From: Pseudooceanicola nanhaiensis DSM 18065
Lineage (GTDB): Bacteria; Pseudomonadota; Alphaproteobacteria; Rhodobacterales; Rhodobacteraceae
Direction: 5' to 3'
Assembly: GCF_000688295.1 (NCBI RefSeq)
Contig: NZ_JHZF01000013.1
Span: 992,001-1,056,000, forward strand
DNA length: 64,000 nucleotides
Shown here: positions 16,269-25,309 of the stretch, piece after piece
How the letters are laid out: the number at the start of each line of letters is the position of its first letter
Position numbering within the stretch: position 1 is the first letter of the stretch
Program-made: the position numbers and the translations under genes
The notes under the pieces: generated by a model
The model's input: the letters and a program-made list of their open reading frames with translations, nothing else
What the model was told of the DNA's origin: nothing
Databases searched by the model: none

Positions 16269-17570
16269 ATGCCCTTCGAAGCAGCAAGCCCGCAGCGGAC
16301 CATCGCCGTCATCGGCGGCGGGATTTCCGGCATGGGGGCCGCGCATCTGCTTGCCCGCGATCACAGGGTCACCCTGATCGAGGCCGAGCCGCGCCTTGGC
16401 GGCCATGCCCGGACGATCCATTGCGGACCGGACGGCGCGCAACCCGTCGACACCGGCTTCATCGTCTTCAACCGGGTGAACTATCCCCACCTCGTGCGCC
16501 TGTTCGAAGAGCTCGACGTGCCGGTGGTCGAAAGCGACATGAGCTTCGGTGCCTCCTTCGCGGGCGGCCGGCTGGAATACGGCCTGCCGAACCTCGGCGC
16601 GATCTTCACGCAGCGCGCGAACGCCTTCAATCCCAGCTTCCTCGGCATGCTGCGCGACATCATGCGGTTCAACAAGCGGGCCCTCAAGACCGCGCGCGAC
16701 GACGACATGACCATCGAAGGGCTGCTCGACGCGCTCAAGATGGGCCGCTGGTTCCGGGAGTACTACCTGCTGCCCTTCTCGGGTGCGATCTGGTCCGCCC
16801 CGAAGCGCCAGATCCTCGACTTCCCGGCCCAGTCGATGATCCGCTTCTTCGAGAACCACGCCCTTCTCAGCCGTGGCAGCTCGCACCAGTGGTGGACGGT
16901 CGCGGGCGGCTCGGTCGCCTATGTCCGCCGGCTCGAGGCCGCGATGCGCGGCGCGGGCGTCGAGCTGCGACTCGGCACGCCCGTCGCAGGCATCCGCCGC
17001 ACGCCCACGGGGGCCGAGGTCCGCATGCAGGGCGGCGAATGGGAGCATTTCGACGAGGTGGTGCTGGCCACCCATGCCGACGACAGCCTCGCCCTGCTCT
17101 CGGACCCGACGCCCGAGGAACGCGCGAGCCTCGATGCCGTGCGCTACCAGCCGAATCGCGCGGTGCTGCATTCCGACCCCGGACTGATGCCGCGCCGCCG
17201 GGCCTGCTGGTCGTCCTGGAACTACGCCGAGAGCGCCGCGGGCCCCGGCGAGGCGATCGACCTGACCTACTGGATGAACTCGCTGCAGCCGATCCCGAAG
17301 GAAAACCCCTATTTCGTCACGCTCAACTCCACCCGGCCGATCCGGGAAGAGCTGATCCACGACGAGACCACATTCCGCCACCCGGTCTACACCCGCGCCG
17401 CGCTGGCCGCGCAGCGTGACATCGCGCGCGGCAACGGCACCAATGCGACGTGGTTCTGCGGCGCCTGGATGCGCAACGGCTTCCACGAGGACGGGCTCGC
17501 CTCGGCCGTCGCCGTGGCCGAGGGGCTGGCCCGCCGCGCCGATCCCGCCCCCCTGATCGCCGCGGAATGA
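16269..17570 (+). CDS. FAD-dependent amine-oxidase-like oxidoreductase (UfaD/RSP_1091-like)
   Basis: 433 residues from ATG 16269, with GGAG 8 bases upstream. The N-terminal FAD-binding motif VIGGGISGMGAAHLLARD and LGGHARTI are of the flavin amine oxidase / phytoene-desaturase-like class. Gene order (divergent from rpoE-chrR, followed by DUF1365 and an SDR) matches the R. sphaeroides RSP_1091-1087 operon, a sigma-E target. From memory, that flavoprotein is annotated as a cyclopropane/cyclopropene fatty acid protein and this operon, with a separate methyltransferase, is implicated in furan fatty acid synthesis. The exact step for this protein is inferred. Stop and next start overlap as ATGA. 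Confidence 0.85.
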   Translation: MPFEAASPQRTIAVIGGGISGMGAAHLLARDHRVTLIEAEPRLGGHARTIHCGPDGAQPVDTGFIVFNRVNYPHLVRLFEELDVPVVESDMSFGASFAGGRLEYGLPNLGAIFTQRANAFNPSFLGMLRDIMRFNKRALKTARDDDMTIEGLLDALKMGRWFREYYLLPFSGAIWSAPKRQILDFPAQSMIRFFENHALLSRGSSHQWWTVAGGSVAYVRRLEAAMRGAGVELRLGTPVAGIRRTPTGAEVRMQGGEWEHFDEVVLATHADDSLALLSDPTPEERASLDAVRYQPNRAVLHSDPGLMPRRRACWSSWNYAESAAGPGEAIDLTYWMNSLQPIPKENPYFVTLNSTRPIREELIHDETTFRHPVYTRAALAAQRDIARGNGTNATWFCGAWMRNGFHEDGLASAVAVAEGLARRADPAPLIAAE

Positions 17571-18322
17571 CCGGGGCCGAGATCATATCCGGCCACACCT
17601 GGCACGGGCGCAAGGGGGGCATGCGCAATGCCTTCCGCTACGGGGTCGATTATCTCCTCCTCGACCCCGAGGCGCCCGCCCCCCGGCTGCGCCTGTTCCG
17701 GCGCAACCGGGGCTGGCTGACCTCGCTGAACGACAGCGATCATGGCGGTCCGCCGGGCGAGGGGCGGGGCGCGCCCTGGGTGCGCGACCAGCTGGCCGCG
17801 CATGGCCTGCCGGGCGGGCACAGGATCCTGCTGCTCGCCCAGCCGAAGGTGTTGGGGCACGTGTTCAACCCGGTCTCCTTCTGGCTCTGCCACGACGCCG
17901 CCCTGCGGCTGCGGGTGGTGGTGGCCGAAGTGACCAACACCTACGGCGACCGGCATTCCTATCTCTGCCATCGCGAGGATTGCGAACCGATCGAGGCCGG
18001 GGATACGCTCCATGCGCGCAAGATCCTGCACGTGTCGCCGTTCCAGCCGCAGGAAGGCCTCTACGCCTTCCGCTTCGACATCCGGCCGGAGCACATCGGC
18101 ATCCGCATCGACTTCACCGGCGGCAACGGCGGGGTCACCGCCACGCTGGCGGGGCCGCGACGCCCGCTGACCGACGCGCGGCTGCTCGCCGCCTGCCTGC
18201 GCCGCCCCTTCGGCTCGCGGCGGGTGCTGGCGCTGATCCACTGGCAGGCACTGAAGCTCTGGTGGAAGGGCGCGCGCTTCCGCCGGCGGCCCGAGCCGCC
18301 GGACGCCGAAGTGTCGCGCTGA
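17567..18322 (+). CDS. DUF1365 family protein
   Basis: 251 residues, overlapping the flavoprotein by ATGA, so the two are coupled. Motifs FRYGVDYLLLD, HVFNPVSFWLC and NTYGDRHSYLC are the DUF1365 signature. The C-terminal half contains KILHVSPFQPQEGLYAF, also typical. DUF1365 genes accompany the flavin oxidoreductase above and cyclopropane-type lipid methyltransferases in many Proteobacteria, which points to modification of membrane fatty acids under oxidative stress (inference). No signal peptide is seen. Confidence 0.9.
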   Translation: MTGAEIISGHTWHGRKGGMRNAFRYGVDYLLLDPEAPAPRLRLFRRNRGWLTSLNDSDHGGPPGEGRGAPWVRDQLAAHGLPGGHRILLLAQPKVLGHVFNPVSFWLCHDAALRLRVVVAEVTNTYGDRHSYLCHREDCEPIEAGDTLHARKILHVSPFQPQEGLYAFRFDIRPEHIGIRIDFTGGNGGVTATLAGPRRPLTDARLLAACLRRPFGSRRVLALIHWQALKLWWKGARFRRRPEPPDAEVSR

Positions 18323-18377
18323 AGGAACCCGCCCGGACCGCACCGGTTGGTCCGGGGACATCTGACGGAGGCACGGA

Positions 18378-19109
18378 ATGCGGGACTGGCAAGGCAAGCG
18401 ATACTGGCTGATCGGGGCAAGCGAGGGATTGGGCGCCGCACTGGCGGCCAAGCTGTCCGGCGTCGGGGCGGAGGTCATCCTGACCTCGCGCAGCGAGGAG
18501 AAGCTCAACGCCGTCGCCGCCGACCTTCCCGGCCGGACCCTCGTCGTGCCGGCCGATGTCACCTCCCGCGAGAGCCTCGAGCGGGCCGCCGCGCAGGCGG
18601 GCGACGTCGACGGCGTGGTCTGGCTGGCCGGCGCCTACTGGCCCTTCGGGGCGCATGGCTGGAACGCCGAACAGGCCGAGATCATGGCCGACACGAATTT
18701 CACCGGCGCGATGCGGCTTGCCGGCGTGGTCCTGCCGACGATGATCTCGCGCGATCGCGGGCACATCGTCTTCACCGGCTCGCTCACCGCCTATGGCGGG
18801 CTGCCGCGCTCGGCACCCTACACCGCCTCCAAGGCCGGGATCATGGCGCTGGCCGAAAGCCTCCACGCCGACCTGCGCAAGACCGGCGTGCATGTGCAGC
18901 TCGTCAACCCGGGCTTCATCCGCACCCGGCTGACCGACAAGAACGATTTCCGGATGCCCGCGATGATGGAGCCGGAAGAGGCCGCGCAGGAGATCTTCGA
19001 GCACATGAACTCGGAGGCCTTCTCGAAGCCCTTCCCGTTCTGGTTCGGCCTCGTCTTCCGGCTGGGCCGCTTCCTGCCGCCGTCGCTCTACTTCCGCCTG
19101 TTTGCGTGA
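18378..19109 (+). CDS. SDR family oxidoreductase (sigma-E operon member)
   Basis: 243 residues with GACGGAGG ribosome site. Nucleotide motif IGASEGLGAALAAKL near residue 13, catalytic Ser in FTGSLTAYGG and Tyr-Lys in APYTASKAG near 140-155. The C-terminus (FPFWFGLVFRLGRFLPPSLYFRLF) is hydrophobic and aromatic, suggesting membrane association, as is usual for the RSP_1087-like SDR. 55 bases after the DUF1365 gene and probably in the same transcript. In R. sphaeroides a GPH-type transporter and another small gene sit between; they are absent here. Confidence 0.88.
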   Translation: MRDWQGKRYWLIGASEGLGAALAAKLSGVGAEVILTSRSEEKLNAVAADLPGRTLVVPADVTSRESLERAAAQAGDVDGVVWLAGAYWPFGAHGWNAEQAEIMADTNFTGAMRLAGVVLPTMISRDRGHIVFTGSLTAYGGLPRSAPYTASKAGIMALAESLHADLRKTGVHVQLVNPGFIRTRLTDKNDFRMPAMMEPEEAAQEIFEHMNSEAFSKPFPFWFGLVFRLGRFLPPSLYFRLFA

Positions 19110-19167
19110 GGTCAAATCCGGGGGCATCCTGATCCTGTATCCCCTCGGGGGAATCAGGAGGCATGAC

Positions 19168-19494
19168 ATGCTGGACATCTCGGAACGCAAGCTTGCGATC
19201 ATCGTGCTCATGGCGCACGAGATCGGCCGCGCGGAAGCGGAGCTCAGGGCTTTCATCGAGACCTTGAACGAAGACGAGGCGGCGAGCCTCGTCGCGGTCT
19301 ACTGGATCGGGCGCGGCACCTTCGAACCCGAGGAGCTGGCCGAGGCGATCCGCACCGCGCAGCAGGAGCGGAAGACGCCGACGGCGGATTACCTGCTGGG
19401 CTCGCCCCATTTCGCCGATCACATCGAGGCCGGGGCGGCCGCGCTCGACATTGAACTCTCCGACGACGAGGACGACCTGATGCGCGGCATCTGA
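19168..19494 (+). CDS. DUF3775 family protein
   Basis: 108 residues from ATG 19168 behind AGGAGG; a preceding out-of-frame ATG at 19163 is not used. Sequence begins MLDISERKLAIIVLMAHEIG and ends in an acidic tail (LSDDEDDLMRG). It is helical and soluble, with the recognisable DUF3775 core (SLVAVYWIGRGTFEPEELAEA, cut here for length as YWIGRGTFEPEELAEA). Function unknown. 58 bases after the SDR, likely able to be read from the same message. Confidence 0.82.
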   Translation: MLDISERKLAIIVLMAHEIGRAEAELRAFIETLNEDEAASLVAVYWIGRGTFEPEELAEAIRTAQQERKTPTADYLLGSPHFADHIEAGAAALDIELSDDEDDLMRGI

Positions 19495-19552
19495 GGATTG
19501 CCGCCGCCGCGCGCGGGGCTATCCTTGGCCGGCAACGACAGGAGGGCCGGGA

Positions 19553-19873
19553 ATGACCGACAGCATCGACATCACCCTCGAGGAGTCGGAGACCGGCGGC
19601 CGCTATGTCCACCGCGGCGCCGACAGCACCGGGCCCGAGGCCGAGATGACCTTCTCGAAGGCCGGGGCGAAGATGATCATCATCGACCACACCGGCGTGC
19701 CCGACGCCTACAAGGGGCAGGGCGTGGGCCTCGCGCTGGTCGAACGCGCCGTGGCCGATGCAAGGGCGGAAGGAAAGACCATCGTGCCCCTCTGTCCCTT
19801 CGCCGCCGCCATGTTCCGCAAGCATCCGGACTGGTCCGACGTGCTCGAACGGCACGCGAAACCCGAGGCCTGA
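19553..19873 (+). CDS. GNAT-like N-acetyltransferase (YjdJ/NATD1 type)
   Basis: 106 residues. The acetyl-CoA loop is visible in GVPDAYKGQGVGLALVERAVADAR (motif Q/RxxGxG/A as KGQGVGLAL), and the end PLCPFAAAMFRKHPDW is typical of the small NATD1/YjdJ subgroup, which lacks the first strands of classic GNATs. Substrate unknown. Good start: ATG 19553 after GGAGGGCCGGGA. Followed by dispersed element B. Confidence 0.85.
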   Translation: MTDSIDITLEESETGGRYVHRGADSTGPEAEMTFSKAGAKMIIIDHTGVPDAYKGQGVGLALVERAVADARAEGKTIVPLCPFAAAMFRKHPDWSDVLERHAKPEA

Positions 19874-19898
19874 CGGCCCCGCCGCGCGCGCCCCGCTC

Positions 19899-19957
19899 TT
19901 CATCTTTCCGGAAATACTCCCGCCGGAGGCAAGACCGCGATTTGCCCCGCAAATCGC
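19899..19957 (+). repeat. dispersed intergenic element, copy B, with hairpin
   Basis: The core at 19899-19930 is nearly identical to copy A. After a 6-base gap, GCGATTTGC and GCAAATCGC (19937-19957) form a perfect 9-bp stem with a CCC loop. A second stem, GCGCGGGC/GCCCGCGC, follows about 14 bases on. Lies between the GNAT gene and the cpdB stop (convergent). Confidence 0.78.
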
Positions 19958-20058
19958 AAAGCATCGCGTGCGCGGGCTTGCCCGCGCGCCGTCAGGTCCC
20001 GCCCCCGCCACGAGAAACGGCCGCCGGAGGTTCCTCCGACGGCCGCCAGACGCGATGC

Positions 20059-22038
20059 TCAAAGCGTGATGCGGAACCGCGCGAAGCCGTCCGGCCCGTC
20101 GCCCGCGGGCTCGATCGTCACGCCCTGCACCGCGTCGGTGTAGTCCGCCGCCTTCGGCCCGGTGTCGAAGAGCACCGTGGTCCCCTCCATCGGCGCGAAG
20201 CTCCAGTTGGCATCGGCCGAGGGGCTGATCGTGCCCTGGTCCACGATGTAGCGCACGATCACGTCCCGGTTGGTGTCCGGCCCTTCGAAGACGATCGTGT
20301 CGCCCATGGCGCCCGGGAAACCGCCGCCGCCCGAGGCGCGGTAGTTGTTGGTGGCGACGATGAATTCCTGCTCGTCCGTCACCGGCGCGCCGTCATGGGA
20401 CAGGTTCACGATCCGGCTGGCATCGGGATTGATCACCTCGCCCTTCGCGTCGAACCGCGAGGGCTGGCTCAGGTCGATCTGGTAGGTCACCCCGTCGATC
20501 ACGTCGAAATTGTAGCTCGGGAAATCGGGGTTCAGGAGCGGCGCATCGGTCGCCCCCGGCGCCACCTGGTTGAAGGCGCCCGCCGAGCGTTCCAGCCAGC
20601 CCTTGAGCTGCGCGCCGGTCACCTTCACCGCCCGGATCGTGTTCGGGTAGAGATAGAGGTCGGCGACGTTCTTGATCGCCACGTCGCCCGCGGGAACGTC
20701 CGTGTAGTAATCCGGCCCGCCCCGCCCCCCGGCCTTGAAGGGCGCGGCGGCCGAGAGGATCGGCAGCCCCTCGTTCTCCGTCCCCTTCATCATCTCGGTG
20801 ATGTACCAGAGCTGCGCGATCGAGACGATCTGGACCGACGGATCGTCCGCCACCAGCGCGAAGTAGGAATAGAGCGGCGCGTCGGTCTTGCCGACGGGCG
20901 TCCGGACATAGGCCAGCGTCGCCTCGTGCTCTTCCTGCACCGCGGCCTCGACCTCGGGCTTGCTCTCGACCAGCGCGGTGATCGACCGGTCCTCGCCGCG
21001 TTCATAGATCGGCCGGGTGGTGACCTCGTGGGTGACGACGCGCCACTCGTTGCCGTCCTTCTCGAGCATCAGGTCGATGAGCCCCATGTGCGAGCCCCAG
21101 AACCCGCCCATGGTGGCCGGCTTGTCGTGGATCGTGCCCTTGGCGGCATCCACCGCGGCATAGCCCTCATAGGTCGGCGAGGGGAAGACGAGGTGCGAGT
21201 GCCCGGTCAGCACCGCGTCGATGCCGTCCACCGCCGCGAGCGGCACGGAGGCGTTCTCCATCCCCTCGGTGTGCTCCGCCGGGCCGATGCCCGAATGGCT
21301 GAGCGCGATGACGATGTCGGCGCCCTCTTCCTTCATCTGCGGCAGGTAGGCCCTGGCGGTCTCCACGATGTCGCGGGCGTTTACCTTGCCCTCGAGGTGC
21401 TTGCGGTCCCAGTTCATGATCTGCGGCGGCACGAAGCCGATCAGCCCGACCTTGATCCGGTGCTCTTCGCCCGCGCCGTCGGTCACCGTGTGATCGAGGA
21501 TGACGTAGGGTTTCACGAAGGTCGTGTCCTGCGTCGGGCTGGCGCCCATTTCCTTGACCACGTTGGCCGAGACGATCGGGAAATCCGCACCGGCGACGGC
21601 CTTGCCGAGGAAGTCGAGCCCGTAGTTGAATTCGTGGTTCCCGAGCGTGGAGGCATCGAAGCCCAGCGTGTTCATCGCCTTGATGACCGGGTGGACGTCG
21701 CCGTCCTTCAGGCCCCGTTCATAGGCCATGTAATCGCCCATCGGGTTGCCCTGCAGGAAATCGCCGTTGTCGATCAGCAGCGCGTTGGTCGCCTCGGCCC
21801 GGATCGCGTCGATATGGGCGGCGGTGCGGGCAAGGCCCACCGTGTCGTCCGGCTTGTCGGCGTAGTAATTGTAGGGGAAGACATGCACGTGCAGGTCTGT
21901 CGTCTCCATGATCCGGAGATGGGCCTGTCGGGACGCCGCCCGGGCCGAGAATGGGTGCAGCGTGATCAATCCGGCACCGGCTATTGTACCGGAAAGAAAC
22001 GTCCGGCGTGTCATGGCGTTCTTCATCGTGCGTGTCAT
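20059..22038 (-). CDS. cpdB: 2',3'-cyclic-nucleotide 2'-phosphodiesterase/3'-nucleotidase
   Basis: 659 residues starting with GGAGG 7 bases upstream. A Tat signal ([15 protein letters not shown]) covers residues 10-35, so it is exported folded. The metallophosphatase half has [29 protein letters not shown] and GHSHLVFP motifs, the dinuclear metal site; the second half is the 5'-nucleotidase C-terminal domain with [12 protein letters not shown]. CpdB-type enzymes release nucleosides and phosphate from extracytoplasmic 2',3'-cNMPs and 3'-NMPs. Family call is firm. Divergent from nudC. Confidence 0.93.
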   Translation of the reverse strand: MTRTMKNAMTRRTFLSGTIAGAGLITLHPFSARAASRQAHLRIMETTDLHVHVFPYNYYADKPDDTVGLARTAAHIDAIRAEATNALLIDNGDFLQGNPMGDYMAYERGLKDGDVHPVIKAMNTLGFDASTLGNHEFNYGLDFLGKAVAGADFPIVSANVVKEMGASPTQDTTFVKPYVILDHTVTDGAGEEHRIKVGLIGFVPPQIMNWDRKHLEGKVNARDIVETARAYLPQMKEEGADIVIALSHSGIGPAEHTEGMENASVPLAAVDGIDAVLTGHSHLVFPSPTYEGYAAVDAAKGTIHDKPATMGGFWGSHMGLIDLMLEKDGNEWRVVTHEVTTRPIYERGEDRSITALVESKPEVEAAVQEEHEATLAYVRTPVGKTDAPLYSYFALVADDPSVQIVSIAQLWYITEMMKGTENEGLPILSAAAPFKAGGRGGPDYYTDVPAGDVAIKNVADLYLYPNTIRAVKVTGAQLKGWLERSAGAFNQVAPGATDAPLLNPDFPSYNFDVIDGVTYQIDLSQPSRFDAKGEVINPDASRIVNLSHDGAPVTDEQEFIVATNNYRASGGGGFPGAMGDTIVFEGPDTNRDVIVRYIVDQGTISPSADANWSFAPMEGTTVLFDTGPKAADYTDAVQGVTIEPAGDGPDGFARFRITL

Positions 22039-22255
22039 CGCGACCTCCTGATTCCGTCTCGTGGAATGGTGCGCTCGATCGTGACAGGCCGGTGAAGCTT
22101 TTTGTCGTTGACGCGAATATTCGCAAATATCGGCCGGGCTGTATATGTAAATCGAGACGCAGCCGCAGGTTTCGCCGTCGCCCGCCCGCGGTCAATGTGA
22201 TTGCCATTCCACTGCCTTCACGTCACCTTGGCGCCGCATGAAAAGGAGGCAGGGC

Positions 22256-23230
22256 ATGCGGATAGCGGAAGAGGTGACCTTCGGGGGATCCGGGCTCGAC
22301 CGGGCGGCGGAGCTGCGCGGCAACGAGGATGTCCTGCGCTTCGCGCGCGGTGCCGGAACCTCGCGCTGCATCGCGCTCTGGCGCGGCAATCCGCTGCTCG
22401 ACGGGGCCGAGTCCCCGGCGCTGGCGCGGCTGCCGATGGATCATCCGCTGCTCGCCATCGGGGAGGAGGCGCCGATGCTCCTGGGCCGCGACGGCGAGGG
22501 GCTGGTCTTCGCGCAGGACATCTCGGGCTGGCGTCCCGAGGGGGCGCCGATCCACGATGCGGGGCCGGGACGGCGGCACGATGCGCCGATGCCCGTCCAC
22601 CCCGAACAGGACGAGACGCATGTCTTCGTCGAACTGCGTCAGGTCATGGCCCGGCTCACCCCGCGCGACGCCGAGCTCGCCGGCACCGCCAAGGCGATCT
22701 ACAACTGGCATGACAGCCACCGGTTCTGCGCCCGCTGCGGCCAGCCCAGCCGGGTGATCATGGCGGGCTGGCAGCGCTGCTGCGACGCCTGCGGCGGTCA
22801 GCACTTCCCGCGCACCGACCCGGTGGTGATCATGCTGATCACCCATGGCAACGACGTGCTCATGGGCCGGTCCCCGGGCTGGCCGGGGGGGATGTATTCG
22901 CTGCTCGCGGGCTTCGTCGAACCGGGCGAGCCGATCGAGGCCGCGGTGCGCCGCGAGGTGATGGAGGAGACCCGCGTTCCGGTGGGCCGCGTCACCTACC
23001 TCTCGTCGCAGCCCTGGGCCTTCCCGACCTCGCTGATGATCGGCTGCCGGGGCGAGGCGACGGGCCGCGAGATCGAGGTCGACCCGGTCGAGCTGGAGCA
23101 CGCGATCTGGATCCCGCGCGAGGAGATGGCCGAGATCTTCGCCGGGCAGCACCCTGTGATCCGGGCGCCGCGCCGCGGGGCGATTGCGGAGTTCCTGCTG
23201 CGCAACTGGCTTGCGGACCGGCTCGATTGA
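22256..23230 (+). CDS. nudC: NAD(+) diphosphatase / decapping Nudix hydrolase
   Basis: 324 residues from ATG 22256, with AAGGAGG 7 bases upstream; the ATG at 22238 is out. The zinc ribbon is CARCGQPSR and CCDACGGQHFPRTDP. The Nudix box follows, GFVEPGEPIEAAVRREVMEE, with the SQPWAFPTSLM motif (SQPWPFPxS of NudC) after it. This set defines NADH pyrophosphatase NudC, which cleaves NAD(H) and removes NAD caps from RNA. Divergent from cpdB and upstream of an SRPBCC gene. Confidence 0.94.
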   Translation: MRIAEEVTFGGSGLDRAAELRGNEDVLRFARGAGTSRCIALWRGNPLLDGAESPALARLPMDHPLLAIGEEAPMLLGRDGEGLVFAQDISGWRPEGAPIHDAGPGRRHDAPMPVHPEQDETHVFVELRQVMARLTPRDAELAGTAKAIYNWHDSHRFCARCGQPSRVIMAGWQRCCDACGGQHFPRTDPVVIMLITHGNDVLMGRSPGWPGGMYSLLAGFVEPGEPIEAAVRREVMEETRVPVGRVTYLSSQPWAFPTSLMIGCRGEATGREIEVDPVELEHAIWIPREEMAEIFAGQHPVIRAPRRGAIAEFLLRNWLADRLD

Positions 23231-23281
23231 CGGGACAGTGACCGCCAAAGCGCACAAGAAACGGAACGGGCAGGCACATTC

Positions 23282-23749
23282 ATGAAATTCGTGGCCAAGG
23301 ACGACATCGAGGCACCGATCGACTTCGTCTTCGCGGAGGTGTCGGATTTCGACGCCTTCGAGCGCGCGGCGACAAGGCGCGGCGCGCGCGTGCGCCGCGA
23401 GGATGACCTGGCCGCTCCGGGCCCCGGCATGTGCTGGTCGGGCGATTTCGAGCTGCGCGGCCGCCGGCGCGAGGTGAAGATCACGCTGGCCGAATACGAC
23501 CCGCCGAACGGCATGCGGCTCGAGGCGGAGAGCGCCGGGCTCCACAGCGACTGCCGGGTCGAGCTGATCGCGCTCTCGCCGCAGCGCACCCGGCTGAAGC
23601 TGCACCTCGAACTGAAGCCGCAGACCCTTTCGGCGCGCCTCTTGGTGCAGTCGCTGAAGCTGGCCAAGGGCAACATGACCAAGCGGATGAACCTGAAGGT
23701 GGCCGACTGGGGCGCGGGCGTCGCGCAGAAGGCGCGGCGGCGGGCCTGA
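23282..23749 (+). CDS. SRPBCC family protein
   Basis: 155 residues beginning MKFVAKDDIEAPIDFVFAEV, a typical polyketide cyclase / START-like fold opening. The middle reads GMCWSGDFELRGRRREVKI and the end is basic (VAQKARRRA). No catalytic residues can be assigned; members bind hydrophobic ligands. 51 bases after nudC, probably co-transcribed. It converges on pheA with a 1-base gap between the stops. Confidence 0.8.
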   Translation: MKFVAKDDIEAPIDFVFAEVSDFDAFERAATRRGARVRREDDLAAPGPGMCWSGDFELRGRRREVKITLAEYDPPNGMRLEAESAGLHSDCRVELIALSPQRTRLKLHLELKPQTLSARLLVQSLKLAKGNMTKRMNLKVADWGAGVAQKARRRA

Positions 23750-23750
23750 C

Positions 23751-24584
23751 TCAGCGCCGCCGGGCGTCGGCCGGATAGACGCCGAGAATTTCCAGGTAGG
23801 ACGTGAAGTAGCGCAGCTCTTCCAGCGCGCGGGCCACGGGCGGATCCTCGGGGTGGCCCTCGATATCGGCGTAGAACTGGGTCGCCGTGAAGGACCCGTT
23901 CGTCATGTAGCTTTCCAGCTTCGTCATGTTCACGCCGTTGGTCGCGAAACCGCCCATGGCCTTGTAGAGCGCCGCCGGGATGTTGCGGACCTCGAACACG
24001 AAGGTGGTGATCATGCCGTGCTCGCCGCGCCGGCTCTCGTCGAGCTCGGGCGACATCAGCAGGAAGCGCGTCGTGTTGTGGCCATGGTCCTCGATATCCG
24101 AGGCGAGGATGTCCAGCCCGTAGATCTGCGCCGCGAGGCTCGAGGCCAGCACCCCGGTGCTGCGCGGCCCGCCATTGGCCAGCTCCGCCGCGGCGCCCGC
24201 GCTGTCGGCAGCGCTCTCGGCGCGGATGCCGTGCTTTTTCAGGAAGGTCTTCGCCTGCGGCAGCAGCACCAGATGCGCACGCACCTTCTCGATCTCGTCG
24301 AGCGCCACGCCGGGCAGGGCCATCAGGCTGATCCGCACGCGGACGAAGGCTTCCTCGATGATGTGAAGGCCGGACTTCGGCAGCAGCGAATGGATGTCCG
24401 CGACGCGGCCGTAGGTGGAGTTTTCCACCGGCAGCATCGTCAGATCCGCCTCGCCCGAGCGCACCGCCTCGATGCAATCCTCGAAGGTCCGGCAGGGCAC
24501 CGCCTCGGCGTCGGGACGCGCCGCGACGACCGCCTGGTGGGAATAGGCGCCCAGGTCTCCCTGGAAGGCGATGCGTTGTTTCAT
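23751..24584 (-). CDS. pheA: prephenate dehydratase
   Basis: 277 residues from MKQRIAFQGDLGAYSHQA. The catalytic domain has PVENSTYGRVADIHSLL and HNTTRFLLMSP (the TRF catalytic Thr). The C-terminal ACT domain follows, with the phenylalanine-binding stretch VNMTKLESYMTNGSF. It converts prephenate to phenylpyruvate, the committed step of phenylalanine synthesis, and is feedback inhibited by phenylalanine. Monofunctional: no chorismate mutase domain. Divergent from cycM. Confidence 0.95.
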   Translation of the reverse strand: MKQRIAFQGDLGAYSHQAVVAARPDAEAVPCRTFEDCIEAVRSGEADLTMLPVENSTYGRVADIHSLLPKSGLHIIEEAFVRVRISLMALPGVALDEIEKVRAHLVLLPQAKTFLKKHGIRAESAADSAGAAAELANGGPRSTGVLASSLAAQIYGLDILASDIEDHGHNTTRFLLMSPELDESRRGEHGMITTFVFEVRNIPAALYKAMGGFATNGVNMTKLESYMTNGSFTATQFYADIEGHPEDPPVARALEELRYFTSYLEILGVYPADARRR

Positions 24585-24714
24585 TGTCTTCAAACCCTTC
24601 TGCCACCGGGGGGCGGTCGATTGGTCGCGGTAACTACACCTTGCGCATGTGAAGGTGAAGCGGATACATACCGGCCAAAATATCCGGGACTCCAGCAAGA
24701 GGCGCGCGACTTCC

Positions 24715-25230
24715 ATGTTCGATACGATGACTTTGACCAAGATTGTGGGCGGCTTCTGCGGTGCGCTTCTGGTCTTCCTGCTCGCCGGCTGGGCAGGCGA
24801 AATGCTCTATCACGTCGGCGGCGAAGGCCACGGCGAGGAAACGGCCCAGGCCTACATCATCGAGGTCGAGGAAACCGACGACGGCGGCGCGGAAGAGGAA
24901 GGCCCGGCCTTCGAGGAGCTCTACGCCTCGGCCGACGCGGATGCCGGCGCCAAGGTCTTCGGCAAGTGCAAGGCCTGCCACAAGATCGACGGCTCGAACG
25001 CGACCGGCCCGCATCTCGACGGTGTGGTCGATCGTGCGGTCGATGCGGTGGACGGCTATTCCTACTCCGGCGCGCTCGAAGAGCATTTCGACGTCTGGAC
25101 CCCCGCGAACCTGAACGTCTTCATCGAGGACCCGAAGGGCGCTGCGCCGGGCACCAAGATGACCTTCGCCGGCATCAAGAAGGCGCAGGACCGCGCGGAC
25201 CTGATCGCCTACCTCGCCACGCTCAACTGA
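24715..25230 (+). CDS. cycM: membrane-bound cytochrome c (CycM/c552 type)
   Basis: 171 residues from MFDTMTLTK, the same opening as Paracoccus CycM; a longer frame from 24649 lacks support. Residues about 10-35 are one membrane anchor, followed by an acidic linker (AEEEGPAFEELYAS). The haem site KCKACHKIDG is near residue 85 and the distal Met is in PGTKMTFAGIKK. CycM carries electrons from the bc1 complex to cytochrome c oxidase at the periplasmic face. Ends before a strong bidirectional terminator. Confidence 0.92.
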   Translation: MFDTMTLTKIVGGFCGALLVFLLAGWAGEMLYHVGGEGHGEETAQAYIIEVEETDDGGAEEEGPAFEELYASADADAGAKVFGKCKACHKIDGSNATGPHLDGVVDRAVDAVDGYSYSGALEEHFDVWTPANLNVFIEDPKGAAPGTKMTFAGIKKAQDRADLIAYLATLN

Positions 25231-25252
25231 GCGCTGCGCATCCGGACAGAAA

Positions 25253-25286
25253 AAGGGCCGCCGACCTTGCCGGGTCGGCGGCCCTT
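25253..25286. terminator. strong bidirectional hairpin
   Basis: AAGGGCCGCCGACC and its exact complement form a 14-bp stem with a 6-base loop, A-rich before and T-rich after, between convergent cycM and the LLM gene. Confidence 0.85.
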
Positions 25287-25309
25287 CCGTTTGGCGCGCT
25301 GCTTCAGCG

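Noticed and set aside
19129-19152. TGATCC before the DUF3775 gene, as a possible sigma-E promoter
   Set aside because: At an 18-base spacer the -10 would be TCAGGA, overlapping the ribosome site; too close to the start to work.
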